A stretch of 64,000 nt of DNA, from the NCBI RefSeq assembly GCF_024139115.2, contig NC_085140.1, positions 46,222,180 to 46,286,179 of the forward strand. Direction: 5' to 3'. Shown piece by piece: positions 23,901 to 35,132 of this stretch (the first letter of the stretch is position 1; every line of letters starts with the position of its first letter). Source of the DNA: Armigeres subalbatus (lineage: Eukaryota > Arthropoda > Insecta > Diptera > Culicidae). The notes beneath the pieces were generated by a model that was given only the letters and a program-made list of their open reading frames with translations, made no database searches and was not told the DNA's origin. The translations under genes were made by a program, and so were the position numbers.

Positions 23901-26575
23901 CTTCATCAGATCAGCAACCATTCATCAAGTTTTAATTCTTCATTAATCTTCACTAAAAACAGCGTTCTACAAAATTACTAAAAAAATCAATGAGCAAGAA
24001 AAAATCGTTAGCTTGAATAACAAATGCTTCATCAGATCAGCAACCATTCATCAAGTTTTAATTCTTCATTAATCTTCACTAGAAACAGCGTTCTTCAAAA
24101 TTACTCAAAAAATCAATGAGCAAGAAAAAACGTTGGCGCGATTATCAAATGCTTCATCAAATCAGCAACCACTCGTCATGTCTTAGTTCTTCATTAATCT
24201 CCACTAAAAGCAGCGTTGTTCAAAATTACTAAAAAATCAATGAGCAGGAAAAAGTCGTTAGCTTCAATAACAAATGCTCTTAGTCTGTAGATTAAAAAAA
24301 CACCTTAATAAAGACTAAAAAAAAAAAAAAATAAATAACAAATGCTTCATCAGATCAGCAACCATTCATCAAATTTTAATTCTCCATTAATCTTCACTAA
24401 AAACAGCGTTCTTCAAAATTACTAAAAAAATCAATGAGCAAGAAAAATCGTTGGCGCGATTATCAAATGCGTCATCAAATCAGCAACCACTCGCCATGTC
24501 TTAGTACTTCATTAATCTTCACTAAAAACAGCGTTCTTCAAAATTACTAAAAAATCAATGAGCAAGAAAAAATCGTTAGCTTGAATAAAAAATGCTTCAT
24601 CAGATCAACAACCATTCATCAAGTTTTAATTTTTCATTATCCTCCACTGAAAACACCATTCCTCAAAATTACTCAAAAAATCAATGAGCAAGGAAAATCG
24701 TTGGATTGGTTAACACATGCTTCATCAGATCAGCAACCAATCATCAAGTTTTAATTTTTCATTATCCTCCACTGAAAACACAATTCTTCAAAATTACTCA
24801 AAAAATCAATGAGCAAGAAAAAATCGTTAGCTTGAATAACAAATGCTTCATCAGATCAACAACCATTCATCAAGTTTTAATTCTTCATTAATCTTCACTA
24901 AAAACAGCGTTCTTCAAAATTACTCAAAAATCAATGAGCAAGAAAATCGTTGGCGCGATTATCAAATGCGTCATCAAATCAGCAACCACTCGCCATGTCT
25001 TAGTACTTCATTAATCTTCACTAAAAACAACGTTCTACAAAATTACTAAAAAATCAATGAGCGAGAAAAAATCGTTAGCTTGAATAACAAATGCTTCATC
25101 AGATCAGCAACCATTCATCAAGTTTTAATTCTTCATTAATCTTCACTAAAAACAGCGTTCTTCAAAATTACTCAAAAAATCAATGAGCAAGAAAAATCGT
25201 TGGCGCGATTATCAAATGCTTCATCAGATCAGCAACCACTCGTCATGTCTTAGTTCTTCATTAATCTTCACTAAAAGCAGCGTTCTTCAAAATTACTAAA
25301 AAATCAATGAGCAGGAAAAAGTCGTTAGCTTCAATAACAAATGCTCTTAGTCTGTAGATTAAAAAAACACCTTAATAAAGACTAAAAAAAAAAAAAAAAT
25401 CACAAATGCTTCATCAGATCAGCAACCATTCATCAAGTTTTAATTCTTCATTAATCTTCACTAAAAACAGCGTTCTTCAAAATTACTCAAAAAATCAATG
25501 AGCAAGAAAAATCGTTGGCGCGATTATCAAATGCTTCATCAAATCAGCAACCACTCGTCATGTCTTAGTTCTTCATTAATCTTCACTTAAAACAGCGTTC
25601 TTCAAAATTACTAAAAAATCAATGAGCAAGAAAAGTCGTTAGCTTCAATAACAAATGCTCTTAGTCTGTAGATTAAAAAACACCTTAATAAAGACTAAAA
25701 AAAAAAAAATAACAAATGCTTCATCAGATCAACAACCATTCATCAAGTTTTAATTCTTCATTAATCTTCACTAAAAACAGCGTTCTTCAAAATTACTCAA
25801 AAATCAATGAGCAAGAAAAATCGTTGGCGCGATTATCAAATGCGTCATCAAATCAGCAACCACTCGCCATGTCTTAGTTCTTCATTAATCTTCACTAAAA
25901 GCAGCGTTGTTCAAAATTACTAAAAATCAATGAGCAGGAAAGTCGTTAGCTTCAATAACAAATGCTCTTAGTCTGTAGATTAAAAACACCTTAATAAAGA
26001 CTAAAAAAAAAAATAACAAATGCTTCATCAGATCAGCAACCATTCATCAAGTTATAATTCTTCATTAATCTTCACTAAAAACAGCGTCTTTCAAAATTAC
26101 TCAAAAAATCAATGAGCAAGAAAAATCGTTGGCGCGATTATCAAATGCTTCATCAGATCAGCAACCACTCGTCATGTCTTAGTTCTTCATTAATCTTCAC
26201 TAAAAACAGCGTTCTTCAAAATTACTAAAAAATCAATGAGCAGGAAAAAATCGTTAGCTTCAATAACAAATGCTTCATCAGATCAGCAACCATTCATCAA
26301 GTTTTAATTCTTCATTAATCTTCACTAAAAACAGCGTTCTTCAAAATTACTCAAAAAATCAATGAGCAAGAAAAATCGTTGGCGCGATTATCAAATGCTT
26401 CATCAGATCAGCAACCACTCGTCATGTCTTAGTTCTTCATTAATCTTCACTAAAAGCAGCGTTGTTCAAAATTACTAAAAAATCAATGAGCAGGAAAAAG
26501 TCGTTAGCTTCAATAACAAATGCTCTTAGTCTGTAGATTAAAAAAACACCTTAATAAAGACTAAAAAAAAAAAAA
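20903..26575 (+). repeat. Seven copies of one ~50-bp retroposon tail within satellite B
   Basis: TCTTAGTCTGTAGATTAAAA followed by CACCTTAATAAAGACT and poly(A) replaces part of a monomer near 20904, 22597, 24277, 25347, 25657, 25966 and 26521. The shared junction means one severely truncated poly(A) insertion happened once and was copied with the array. Poly(A) length now varies. Confidence 0.75.
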
Positions 26576-26930
26576 AATAACAAATGCTTCATCAGATCAG
26601 CAACCATTCATCAAATTTTAATTCTCCATTAATCTTCACTAAAAACAGCGTTCTTCAAAATTACTAAAAAATCAATGAGCAAGAAAAATCGTTAGCTTCA
26701 ATAACAAATGCTTCATCAGATCAGCAGCCATTCATCAAGTTTTAATTCTTCATTAATCTTCATTAAAGCATTCTTCAAAATTACACAAAAAATCAATGAG
26801 CAAGAAAAAATCGTTGGCTTGATTAACAAATGCTCTATCAGATCAACAACCATTAATCAAGTTTTAATTTTTCATTATCCTTCACTGAAAACAGCATTCA
26901 GCAAAGCAAAAATCGTTTGCGCGATTATGA

Positions 26931-27756
26931 AAAGAAAAGCTGCATCAGATCAACAACTACCTATTCATCATGTGTTAATTCCTAATCTTGTAAAATATTA
27001 TGCTTATGCAGTTTCTCAAATAAATTATTTATTTGCATTAATATTAATGCAGCTAGGTACTCTCGTACTCATAAGGAATTGCCTCATACCTATCACAGGA
27101 ATATTCAATATCTAAGCTCATAGTGCTAAGCTCCACATACATTATGTGCTATCTAATTTTATTACTGTATTATCAAAAGTAATATAAACTTTTATAAATT
27201 TTGAATATACCCAATTTACTTCCTTGACCTCACTGAAACAAATATTGTAAAAGGTTTGCGTGATCTATTCAATAATCTATTAAACTATTAATTTATAAAT
27301 CGTGTACCTAAAAACATCGATGAAATTTGCTTTCATATTAAATATTTTGTTAGCATAATGGAAAGAAGTAGTAACTGTTGACGTAATCGCACATATATTT
27401 GGTATTCATCCAATTTTAGACCATCAATTGAAAGGCTATCGTAGTAAATAATAATTAATACTTTTTATCTGTGCGATGATGTTAATTTTGGATTTTCTAT
27501 AATTACTGTTCAATCTTGAACATATTAGAATTTGCCAACCGACGAAATTTGCTGCTATTTATTGATTTAATTATTGTCTTTTATCCACCCGAAAACTTGA
27601 TTCGAATTGCTAATAATAAATAATTATCTTAACTCACCATTCCAGACATTATTTCACTTATTATGGTACATAATATTCATTTTGATTAAAAATAATTTGA
27701 AATTAAAAACATCACTACGCGAAACTGTATGGATTCGATTCGAACTCAGCAGGAAA
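26931..27756. other. AT-rich right shoulder of the satellite element
   Basis: No repeat unit or gene recognised. It mirrors the AT-rich stretch 10676-10954 on the left. Confidence 0.4.
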
Positions 27757-27942
27757 AAAGCTCGACCTGTGAAATCAGCCGGCAAAAAGCTCAATATTGT
27801 GAAGCTAGCAGGAAAAAAGCCCAAAATGTGAAGTTAGCAGGAAAAATATTTTTTCCTGCTCATAGTTCATGCGCTCAGGCACAGGTGGCGCACTAAAAGA
27901 GCTTTTTTCCTGCTCGATTTTTCCTGCTAGTTTAGCAGAGGT
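27757..27942 (-). repeat. Right terminal region with AGCAGGAAAAA motifs
   Basis: Four near-tandem copies of AGCAGGAAAAA (one changed to GCCGGCAAAAAGC) lie about 30 bp apart, each followed by a word like TGTGAAGTTAG. Then come TTTTTTCCTGCTC, GGTGGCGCAC, and two inverted TTTTCCTGCT motifs before the end. The order is the inverse of the left end. Confidence 0.5.
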
Positions 27943-28187
27943 ACTTGATTAAAGAAATGTTTACGAATTGTTGACGACAGAGGAAACAAAAAATAAATAA
28001 AAGCTGCCAGTTATGCACGGAAAACCTCACAAATCAGATAACTGACAGGCTGGCTATAGTGTCTTTTCATTTGTATACCTAGAACTCTACACACCGGTGG
28101 AGACTTCAAGCGCAACACCGAAAAATTCCAAGTGCGATATCCCGGTTATTAGTTCCTGGCTGGATTATCGTTTATTTTTATCGACAT

Positions 28188-28256
28188 TTTTAGTAAACAT
28201 CCACTACCTAATTTTAGGTAAAATAAAAACCTAATTTTAGGTAATCTCATCTAAGC
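28188..28256. repeat. Fragment of the CACGCTTAG-type element
   Basis: Two copies of CCTAATTTTAGGTA are followed by CTAAGCGTGTA, the inverted terminus seen at 36870-36880. Only one end is visible. Confidence 0.45.
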
Positions 28257-28665
28257 GTGTAGGCGTTTGACATAATCAGTAGGCGTGGGGCGTTGTTGAA
28301 TTCACCCCTGGATGCGGTGATTACCGTGACGTGATTACACAACAAAACAAAAACTTGTCAAACGCCGAAAGGTTTGTGACTTCGAGGGATTTCGCTTTAT
28401 ATAGAGTATAAATAACTATAAAACTATAGTTTTATTTAGAAATTCTCCTGCCATAATCATCGTAGGTAATTGTAAAACAATATCGATAGTTGTACATAAA
28501 GTATATGTTGCTTTTACAGGAAGTTTCTGCCGTTGCTGCAAGATTGTACCGAATATGTAAGCTGTGATCACAGGTCTCCGCAAGTCTCCCCAGCTAATAA
28601 TAATAGAATACCTGCAGTTATCCTCGGAACCTAAACACAACTGACTGTCAACTTACACCACAAAC
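28257..28665. other. Upstream region of IMMP2L
   Basis: Non-coding sequence before the IMMP2L start. No TATA box or other motif is convincing. Confidence 0.3.
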
Positions 28666-29291
28666 ATGAGGATACCCCTATTCTTCAAATCGCTTCTGTT
28701 GAGCATTCCGGTTGGGGTCACATTCTTTGACTGTGTTGGCTATGTCGCCCGAGTGGAAGGTATCTCGATGCAACCGGCGCTAAACCCCGACGGAAGCCCT
28801 GTGACCGACTACGTGTTCCTGTCTCGATGGGCTGTCCGAAATATGGAAGTTGATCGTGGCGACGTGGTTTCATTAGTTTCTCCTAAGGATCCCGGTCAGA
28901 AGATTATCAAACGAGTGGTCGGACTGCAAGGCGATATCATTTCTACGCTTGGCTATAAGGTTCCATATGTTAAGGTCCCCGAGGGACACTGTTGGATCGA
29001 GGGCGATCACACAGGTTAGTACTATTTGTTTTCATTAGTATGTACATGATTTTAAAGTATACCTTTCATAATGCAGGTAATTCTTTGGATAGCAACTCTT
29101 TTGGTCCCGTATCACTGGGACTGATAACTGCTCGGGCTACACAAATTGTTTGGCCACCATCACGCTGGCAATCGTTGCACTCAAATGTTCCTAAAACGCG
29201 GCATCCGATATCGCTTGGGAAATCGACAAATTCGAGCAGTAGTAATAGCGCCCCTAATCCAATATTGCAAGCGCAGGAGAAACCATCGTAA
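28666..29291 (+). CDS. IMMP2L: Mitochondrial inner membrane protease subunit 2
   Basis: Encodes a type I signal peptidase family (S26) subunit of the inner-membrane peptidase, which cleaves intermembrane-space sorting signals. Two exons: 28666-29014 and 29077-29291, split by a 62-bp GT-AG intron inside the codon for Gly117. The joined product has 187 residues, slightly longer than usual animal homologues (about 175). A hydrophobic N-terminal segment (residues 5-24) fits a membrane anchor. The nucleophile is Ser34 in EGISMQP, and the general base is Lys82 in KIIKRVVG. After the splice come [12 protein letters not shown] and a WPPSRW segment, both typical of the family. The first ATG gives a normal length. 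No upstream signal for regulation is visible. The gene converges with YRDC. Confidence 0.93.
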
Positions 29292-29927
29292 ACTATTTTT
29301 TTTACATGAAATGCTTAGCATCACCATCAGGTCTAAAATCAGGTGCGCTCATGTTGCTGTTTAAGGAACCACAAATTGTTAAACAGTAGATCCAAATTAT
29401 TTTAATTTTGAAGATATTTTTTAGCGTTAATGTCAAGAATACTTTCGCGGATGTTTCTAAATATATTGTCAATGAAAATCAATAATGCCCGAAAATTTCA
29501 ATTCAAATTTTAAATTTAAAAAATTACGCATCTTTACTATTTTGTCATTCCCATAGATCAGTTGAGTTGGATTGGGGTTGGTCTTGACTGCTTCCGAATC
29601 TCAAGCTAAATATCGATTCCTATAATCATATAAAGGGCTTCCTGTTAGCCTTTCGGGCAAAGGCGTTAGATTGCTAAACTAGAGATAGCGAGTATGATTG
29701 TCAGTCCAGTCTACGAAATTCGTGGGTGGGAAAAATGTTCGATTCACTATAATAGGCATAGCGTCAGATGACGATCGATTTGACATACGCCTTTGCTCGC
29801 AAGACTAACACTGAGGTTGAATTCCATTTTCGAATGTAGGTAATGAGAATGAATGTATAGAGTCGAAAACATCTCCTAACACTCATAAACATAAAACAAG
29901 CTAGTTGACCTTATGAACCATTTACAT
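29292..29927. other. Spacer between convergent IMMP2L and YRDC
   Basis: Holds the presumed 3' UTR of IMMP2L, with no perfect AATAAA; an AATAAT lies near 29481. Otherwise no gene or clear repeat was seen. Confidence 0.35.
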
Positions 29928-29933
29928 TTTATT
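29928..29933 (-). terminator. Polyadenylation signal for YRDC
   Basis: TTTATT on the plus strand reads AATAAA on the minus strand, 45 bp past the YRDC stop codon. Confidence 0.55.
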
Positions 29934-29977
29934 TGGCAAATTTAATCTATTTTTAATACTTACCATTGTTTCCTTAA

Positions 29978-30718
29978 CTATTGTGCTATTGCTTTAAAGC
30001 CAAATTGCTCGACCACTCGAATTGTGTGCTCTACAGCGACACCTTCGCGGATTACCTTGTACAGGCCAATCTGCGACAGATCAATAACTGTTGAAGCCGC
30101 TCGTTGTTCTTCCCGAACTCCTAGTTGCCCTCCATCAAAAACAGCGCCTAGCGCTGGCCACAGTTTCTGGAACTCTCTAACATTCAATGTACTTTGCTCG
30201 GAGCTCTTATTTGCACTAGTAAGTGCCACCGGTAATCGGAATTCTCTGGAAACATTTCTGATGAAGTCGAAATCAGGAATCCTTATTCCAATCTTTTCAA
30301 CTCCCGGATTGAGATACGGATTATCAAGATTAGCAGATTTCCGAACAATGAGGGTTACAGGTCCAGGAAGTAACTGTGCGAGCAACTTATCCGGCAGATG
30401 ATCTGCTTGTCCCCAAAATCGAAAATCGCAGAAATCCGCAACGCATATAGCCACTGGTTTTTTCTCCTCTCGTCCCTTGATAGCATAAAGTCTTTGAATA
30501 GCATTGGGATCGTTTGCACTGCATGCTAACCCGTACACGGTATCAGTAGGAAGCGCAATGACTTTACCAGATTCGAGCAGGTTAGCAGCCTGGCGAATCG
30601 CTTGATCGTCATTGGCGTTCATAACAGAACTAGTCACAATTGTAGACATTTCCTCTAACTTCATTTTTGAATGTAATCTAAATCTTTTCATTGATGGCAA
30701 CTTACGCGCCAAAATCAT
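29978..30718 (-). CDS. YRDC: Threonylcarbamoyl-AMP synthase (YrdC/Sua5 family)
   Basis: Makes threonylcarbamoyl-AMP from threonine, bicarbonate and ATP, the first step of the t6A37 modification of ANN-decoding tRNAs. Single-exon, 246 residues. The YrdC fold spans about residues 35-230. PTDTVYGL lies at 57-64, the KxR motif at Lys81-Arg83, LLPGPVTL at 116-123, the SxN motif in TSANKS at 167-172, and STVID at 209-213. It lacks the extra C-terminal domain of Sua5. The first ATG gives a basic N-terminus (LARKLPSMKRFRLHSK) that could be a mitochondrial presequence; Met18 or Met24 could serve as a cytosolic start. Its ATG is only 50 bp past the POLR3K stop on the same strand, so the two may share one mRNA. 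Confidence 0.93.
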   Translation of the reverse strand: MILARKLPSMKRFRLHSKMKLEEMSTIVTSSVMNANDDQAIRQAANLLESGKVIALPTDTVYGLACSANDPNAIQRLYAIKGREEKKPVAICVADFCDFRFWGQADHLPDKLLAQLLPGPVTLIVRKSANLDNPYLNPGVEKIGIRIPDFDFIRNVSREFRLPVALTSANKSSEQSTLNVREFQKLWPALGAVFDGGQLGVREEQRAASTVIDLSQIGLYKVIREGVAVEHTIRVVEQFGFKAIAQ

Positions 30719-30768
30719 GTCTTTCCAGTCTCAATAGCTTATCAAAGTGCACAATCCTCAAAATTAAA

Positions 30769-31194
30769 TTATTCTCTCCAATTATGACCACAGGTAGGAT
30801 TACAACATTTGTAGAACGTTGTCATAGGTTCATCTGCCGAACGAGTTTGCATCTGCATAAAATACGCACGATTATGGGCACAAGCCGGACAATCGGCGTC
30901 AGTTGAATCTACGTTTTCCCAGGCAGCCGCACCGCCCATAACATGATCAACTTCCTGCAAACCAATAATCATATTACAAAAGTTTTTATTCAATTTCTAC
31001 AACATACATTTAAATAAGGAGAATAATAATAAATTTATTACAATTATACTAACCTTCAGCTTAGGATAGATTCGCGTCGATATCTTGCGCTTTATCTTGC
31101 AAATGTAAGGACATGTGTTGCACGAGAACCGGAGTGAATCAGTGCCCTCCTCCACCAAAAGCAGATTACCGCAAGTTGGACAAAACATTAACAT
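30769..31194 (-). CDS. POLR3K: RNA polymerase III subunit RPC10 (C11)
   Basis: Small Pol III subunit needed for transcript cleavage, termination and re-initiation. Two exons on the minus strand: 31194-31054 (47 codons) and 30954-30769 (61 codons plus stop), joined in phase 0 across a 99-bp GT-AG intron. The product has 108 residues, the usual family size. The N-terminal zinc ribbon uses Cys5, Cys8, Cys25 and Cys28. The C-terminal TFIIS-like ribbon uses Cys69, Cys72, Cys97 and Cys102, with the acidic hairpin RSADEPMTTF carrying Asp88-Glu89. No AATAAA lies in the 50 bp before YRDC. Confidence 0.95.
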
Positions 31195-31374
31195 CGTTAA
31201 AAAACACCAGATAATTTTGCCACGTTAGAATAAAGATGTAAAATTGATTCGCAAAAGGGAAAATCCAAAATTAACTTCATTTATTTACCTTCTCCGTATC
31301 CAGACCAGATGACACGCACGTGGGCAACTGTCACAAAAAAGAGACTGGCGGTTCGCGGTTGACGTTTTTTTAAT
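31195..31374. promoter_or_regulatory. Presumed promoter of the POLR3K-YRDC unit
   Basis: This is the only spacer upstream of POLR3K before transposon debris begins at about 31375. No TATA box is clear. The location is inferred from gene position alone. Confidence 0.25.
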
Positions 31375-31429
31375 AGACCAGTGCATGATGACGTAGGTTG
31401 ACAGTTCACAGAGCTTGTTTACAGGGACT

Positions 31430-31687
31430 TACACGTAAAAAAATTTAATGTTGTTTATTATTAATATTTCTAATACTTTTTTGCCAAAGCAAGCGCTTAA
31501 TGACATGTATAAGAAAAAACTTATACATCGCATTAGTCACATACATTCGGAAACTTATACTTTTCATTAACTTATAAATGTTATTAGATTTTTGATATGG
31601 GATCACTCATTAGGTGGCATAATGAAGAGTATAAGTATTTTCGAATGGTTTTTTGCCATAACATATAAGGTTATTTTTTTACGTGTA
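31430..31687. mobile_element. Miniature inverted-repeat element, 258 bp
   Basis: Ends are inverted TACACGTAAAAAAAT, with TA at both tips. The inner part has repeated ACTTATAC words. Non-coding. Confidence 0.55.
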
Positions 31688-32572
31688 GTCTCTGGAGCAG
31701 CTTCCGGAAAAACTGTTTTGCGATTAATTAAGAATAATGATGTCTGCTGTGGTGGATTTATGTTAGGAATCAAAGAAAAGATATTTTAGTTACTACACGC
31801 TTAGATTGATTTACCTATTTATGGGTACTTAATTCACTCATATATGGGTAATTCCAATTATACCAATATTATTAGTGAAACTTACCCAAAAAATCGGTAA
31901 AATTTACTGATGTTCTGAAAAAATCGGCTTTACCTATATTTGAGTAATCGCATTTACCCATATTTGGGTGAAAAAATAAAGATAAACAAATTCGACCGAC
32001 ATCGCAGTAGTTTGTGAAATTTCTTTATTTTTATCTCGTCGAAGTTGAGAATATGTAATCGATCCGAAAGTTCTTCATGTAAGCCGAATATAAGGTAACT
32101 ATTTTGTTGTATTTTATTAAGATTGTTGTATTTTTGATATTTGTATTTTAACTCATCTTTCAGGTTGGAACTTCTCAACTATATCTTTCCAAAATCAGCA
32201 GATCAGCAGCACCTCCTCGTTATCGGCGAATGATGAACAATCGCAGGCACCAGGACCGGAAGCTAGTTCCAGATCCACAGGCGGAATGCTTCTGCTGACA
32301 GCTGCGAATCTCTGACCACTTAGAATATTCTTAAGAGGTACCAATGGAATCGATAATTCCTCCAACCGTCTAACAACTCCAACGGGAATGTTCGCTCCAA
32401 TCTGCATGTTTCTCATCCTGTTCCCGATAAATAACCATAGGTACTTGGAGTTGGAAGTTGCTGGATGACGAGGAGAAAAGGGAAAGGAAAAAACAGGCGA
32501 CTCAAACGGAACGTGAGCGCTGTCATTTCTTTTTGTACCAAGAACTAATTCCTAGCTGCTATTGGATGCTGC

Positions 32573-32795
32573 TATTGTAGATCCAGTTGGAAACCGAACT
32601 GAGATCTCGCGACAATCGCATTTTCTCCCATTTCCGGATGTCGCAACTGCATCACGAGTAGTGCGCAACTATGCCATAGCCGTGCGCCATCATGCGCACC
32701 ACTCGCGATGCAGTTGCGACATTCGGAAGTGGGATAAAATGCGATTGTCGCGAGAGCTCAGTTCGATTTTCAACTGGATCTACAATACTAAAATA
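32573..32795. repeat. ~105-bp inverted repeat inside the TA element
   Basis: Arms read TTGTAGATCCAGTTG, then CTCGCGACAATCGCATTTT, and TGTCGCAACTGCATC, with a few mismatches between the two copies. The centre is about 10 bp. It could form a long hairpin. Confidence 0.6.
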
Positions 32796-33472
32796 ACAAT
32801 CAGAATTCAGATTTTTTGAATTGGAGGCGTAAGTTGATTAGTGTTTAATAAAATGATTTAGGATTTATATATGATCTTTAAATTTTTCAGATCTATGCGG
32901 TCAGTCGCAACTATTTAACCGGATCATTCAGCATTCAGCATATCTGCGTCCGGGAGAGTTACCATCCGCCAGCTGTCACCAGTTCCATAATAGCATGCCG
33001 TTCCGCACCGCTTACTCCACCACACCACACTGACCCGTAGCTGCTGCTGAAGGATGTTCCGGTTCGTTCGGGATTCCAGAATGGCAGAACTTCCACACTG
33101 AACTTCCTCACTGACACGAAGCTGCTGCCGATGCTGCTGCTGAAGGATGTTCCGGTTAGTTCGGGATTTGCTGCCATCAGCCACTGTTATTAGTAATGCA
33201 ACCAGCAAAATGAAAGTTGAGGAATAAAATTCAAACTATTTTATGAAAAACGCGGTAGTTAAAATAATAAAATAATTTGCATGTATATAACCAATCAAAT
33301 ATTTTACTTATATTTATAAGAATAATTTTTATTCAATAATATTTTCAAAACAAGAACAGGAAAATATCACCCATATTTAGGTGAATTTCACCTATAACAG
33401 AATACTCATAAATAGGTAAACATTACCAAAATTCCCATGAACCACTTGTACTCAAATATGGGTAAATGGTAC

Positions 33473-33828
33473 TGTCGTGATCCGCCGGCCATTTTCGAGG
33501 CCCGATCCGGTGGTTCACCTGACTGGGTGACGTCCGTCGCTAACCACATTCTACACCAAACTGATGTCTCATTTCAAATGGGCTTTGCTCAAAGCCCCTT
33601 CCGAATCTTTCTTTCTCTTTCTATCTCCATCACGAACTTCTATCGTTGTTCTCGAGCTATTGTTCGCTCCGTTGATCGTTACCGCCAAAAATCAGATCGG
33701 TAGGTTTTACTAACCCATGTCAAAATTTGGATTCGACCATTTTACCGAATGTAAATAATAATGGATTGGCGTAGGACCACAACTTGACTAATTTAATCTG
33801 TTTCATATACTTTCCTCTGATCCCTACA
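33473..33828. repeat. Left LTR of the non-coding LTR element
   Basis: 356 bp, TG...CA, about 99% identical to the right copy. Confidence 0.85.
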
Positions 33829-33886
33829 ATCCCCTTCACCCCTACTCTCAAAATAAAACTCTATGTATAATAAAATATTTAGTTGA

Positions 33887-34167
33887 TAAGAAAATTATTT
33901 TGAGCTTTTTAGTGGAATGTCTTCACTTGTCATAAGACGAGTTTATACCATCCCATTGAATTCCACCACTTAATTGTATCTTGACAGATACGTATTTCGA
34001 CCTCAACAGTAAGGCCGTCTTCAGTGTCTCGTACTTGACTCGACAAGTCGAGTCAAGTACGAGACACTGAAGACGGCCTTACTGTTGAGGTCGAAATACG
34101 TATCTGTCAAGATACAATTAAGTGGTGGAATTCAATGGGATGGTATAAACTCGTCTTATGACAAGTG
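33887..34167. mobile_element. Foldback element with perfect 120-bp arms
   Basis: Arms 33924-34043 and 34048-34167 are exact reverse complements around a CAAG loop. A 37-bp asymmetric piece lies to the left of the first arm. The 11-mer TATTTAGTTGA is repeated directly at 33876-33886 and 34168-34178, a likely target duplication. Related pieces occur near 1306, 47397, 47641, 59768 and 63330. Non-coding. Confidence 0.8.
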
Positions 34168-35132
34168 TATTTAGTTGAATTTATTATTTATTTAGGTTGA
34201 AAACAACTGAAATGTAGTTTAAAAAAAAATTAACATCAACAGAGCATACAGCATCTTCAAGTAGCGTTTACTTAGGATGCATAATTCAGGTGATTCAGGT
34301 GATTAAGTGATTCGTATACGGATTATATTTTTTGTACATTTTCCTCACCATTGACATGGAAGAAAACAGAATCTTTCTATTCATTAACATTCGATCGGAG
34401 ATGGATCAGATGGCAAACTCAGCGATCAATTAAAAGCTAATTCATCGTAATGAACACAGCTCAAGACCAGAGTTTAATAAAATTAACAAAAAATCATCGA
34501 GTCCCAACTGGAAGAAAAAAAAGGGAACGCTTCAGCATGTAAATAAATATTTTTCGTTTCATTTTTTTCTCGTTTTCAACTCGTCTAAATATTTTGACAT
34601 TTTCGCATAGGCGTGGAAAAATAATAGCCAAATAATTGGAAAAATAGTTCACCAAAAGCGGCTTTTGAGCAGCACTCAAGTGCAATTTAGATCTTATCAG
34701 CACTGTTACAATGTCGTTAATGTGACTATAGAATCGAATTAATGCCATGTTTAATGGCTTAGTGGTTACTTGGGTATCCCTCAAACATCGAAGCCCGAAA
34801 ATGTTCGACAACATATTTACTAAGAATATTAGTTTATTGTTCTAAAGCTCATTTTACACTAAAACGATCGTTGATTTTGTTTTGCTAGCATGTGTTTACC
34901 AAGCTTAAAACACAAATGAAGCAACAAAATAAAAAAATCAAGTTACATATTATATCTCTAAACAAATTAAAATGCACATCTGGTTTGCTATCATGTGTGT
35001 TGAGTTTTCCAGGCTCAAGAAGAAATCAAGCCACAAAATCAGAAAAAAAGTTTTAATAATCTAATCTGCTTAAACTATCTCTAGACGAATGAAAAATGCT
35101 GATTTTGGGTTTGCTATCAAGAGTTGAGCTTT

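Larger units (their letters stand above)
18290..26930 (+). repeat. Satellite B: ~125-bp monomers, mostly 250-bp dimers
   Basis: Monomer type 1 has TGCTTCATCAGATCAGCAAC, CATCAAGTTTTAATTC and ATCGTTGGCGCGATT. Type 2 has TGCGTCATCAAATCAGCAAC, CTCGCCATGTCTTAG and ATCGTTAGCTTGAATAAC. They alternate for long stretches; starts at 21335, 21460 and 21585 give periods of 125 and 250 bp. Allowing for insertions, roughly 55-60 monomers are present. Larger blocks (about 1.7 kb) are also duplicated. The many short open frames are by-products of the repeat. Confidence 0.9.
10508..27942. mobile_element. Candidate 17.4-kb satellite-carrying mobile element
   Basis: The left end (from 10508) and the inverted right end (to 27942) share TAAACNAGCAGGAAAAA followed by TCGAG. 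Further inside, both share TTTTTTCCTGCTNGCTTCAC. The 9-mer ACTTGATTA flanks the block as a direct repeat at 10499-10507 and 27943-27951. Everything between is satellite A, satellite B, later insertions and two AT-rich shoulders. The outermost 5 bases of the two ends do not match, which weakens the terminal call. A 9-bp duplication would suit a Mutator-like family. No transposase is present, so it would be non-autonomous. Confidence 0.5.

Noticed and set aside
18290..26930. Regular repeat-spacer look, CRISPR-like
   Set aside because: The units are contiguous ~125-bp satellite monomers with no unique spacers, in a eukaryotic genome.
20135..27115. Several 60-135 codon frames in satellite B
   Set aside because: They share the same repeated peptide and end at array irregularities; repeat artefacts.
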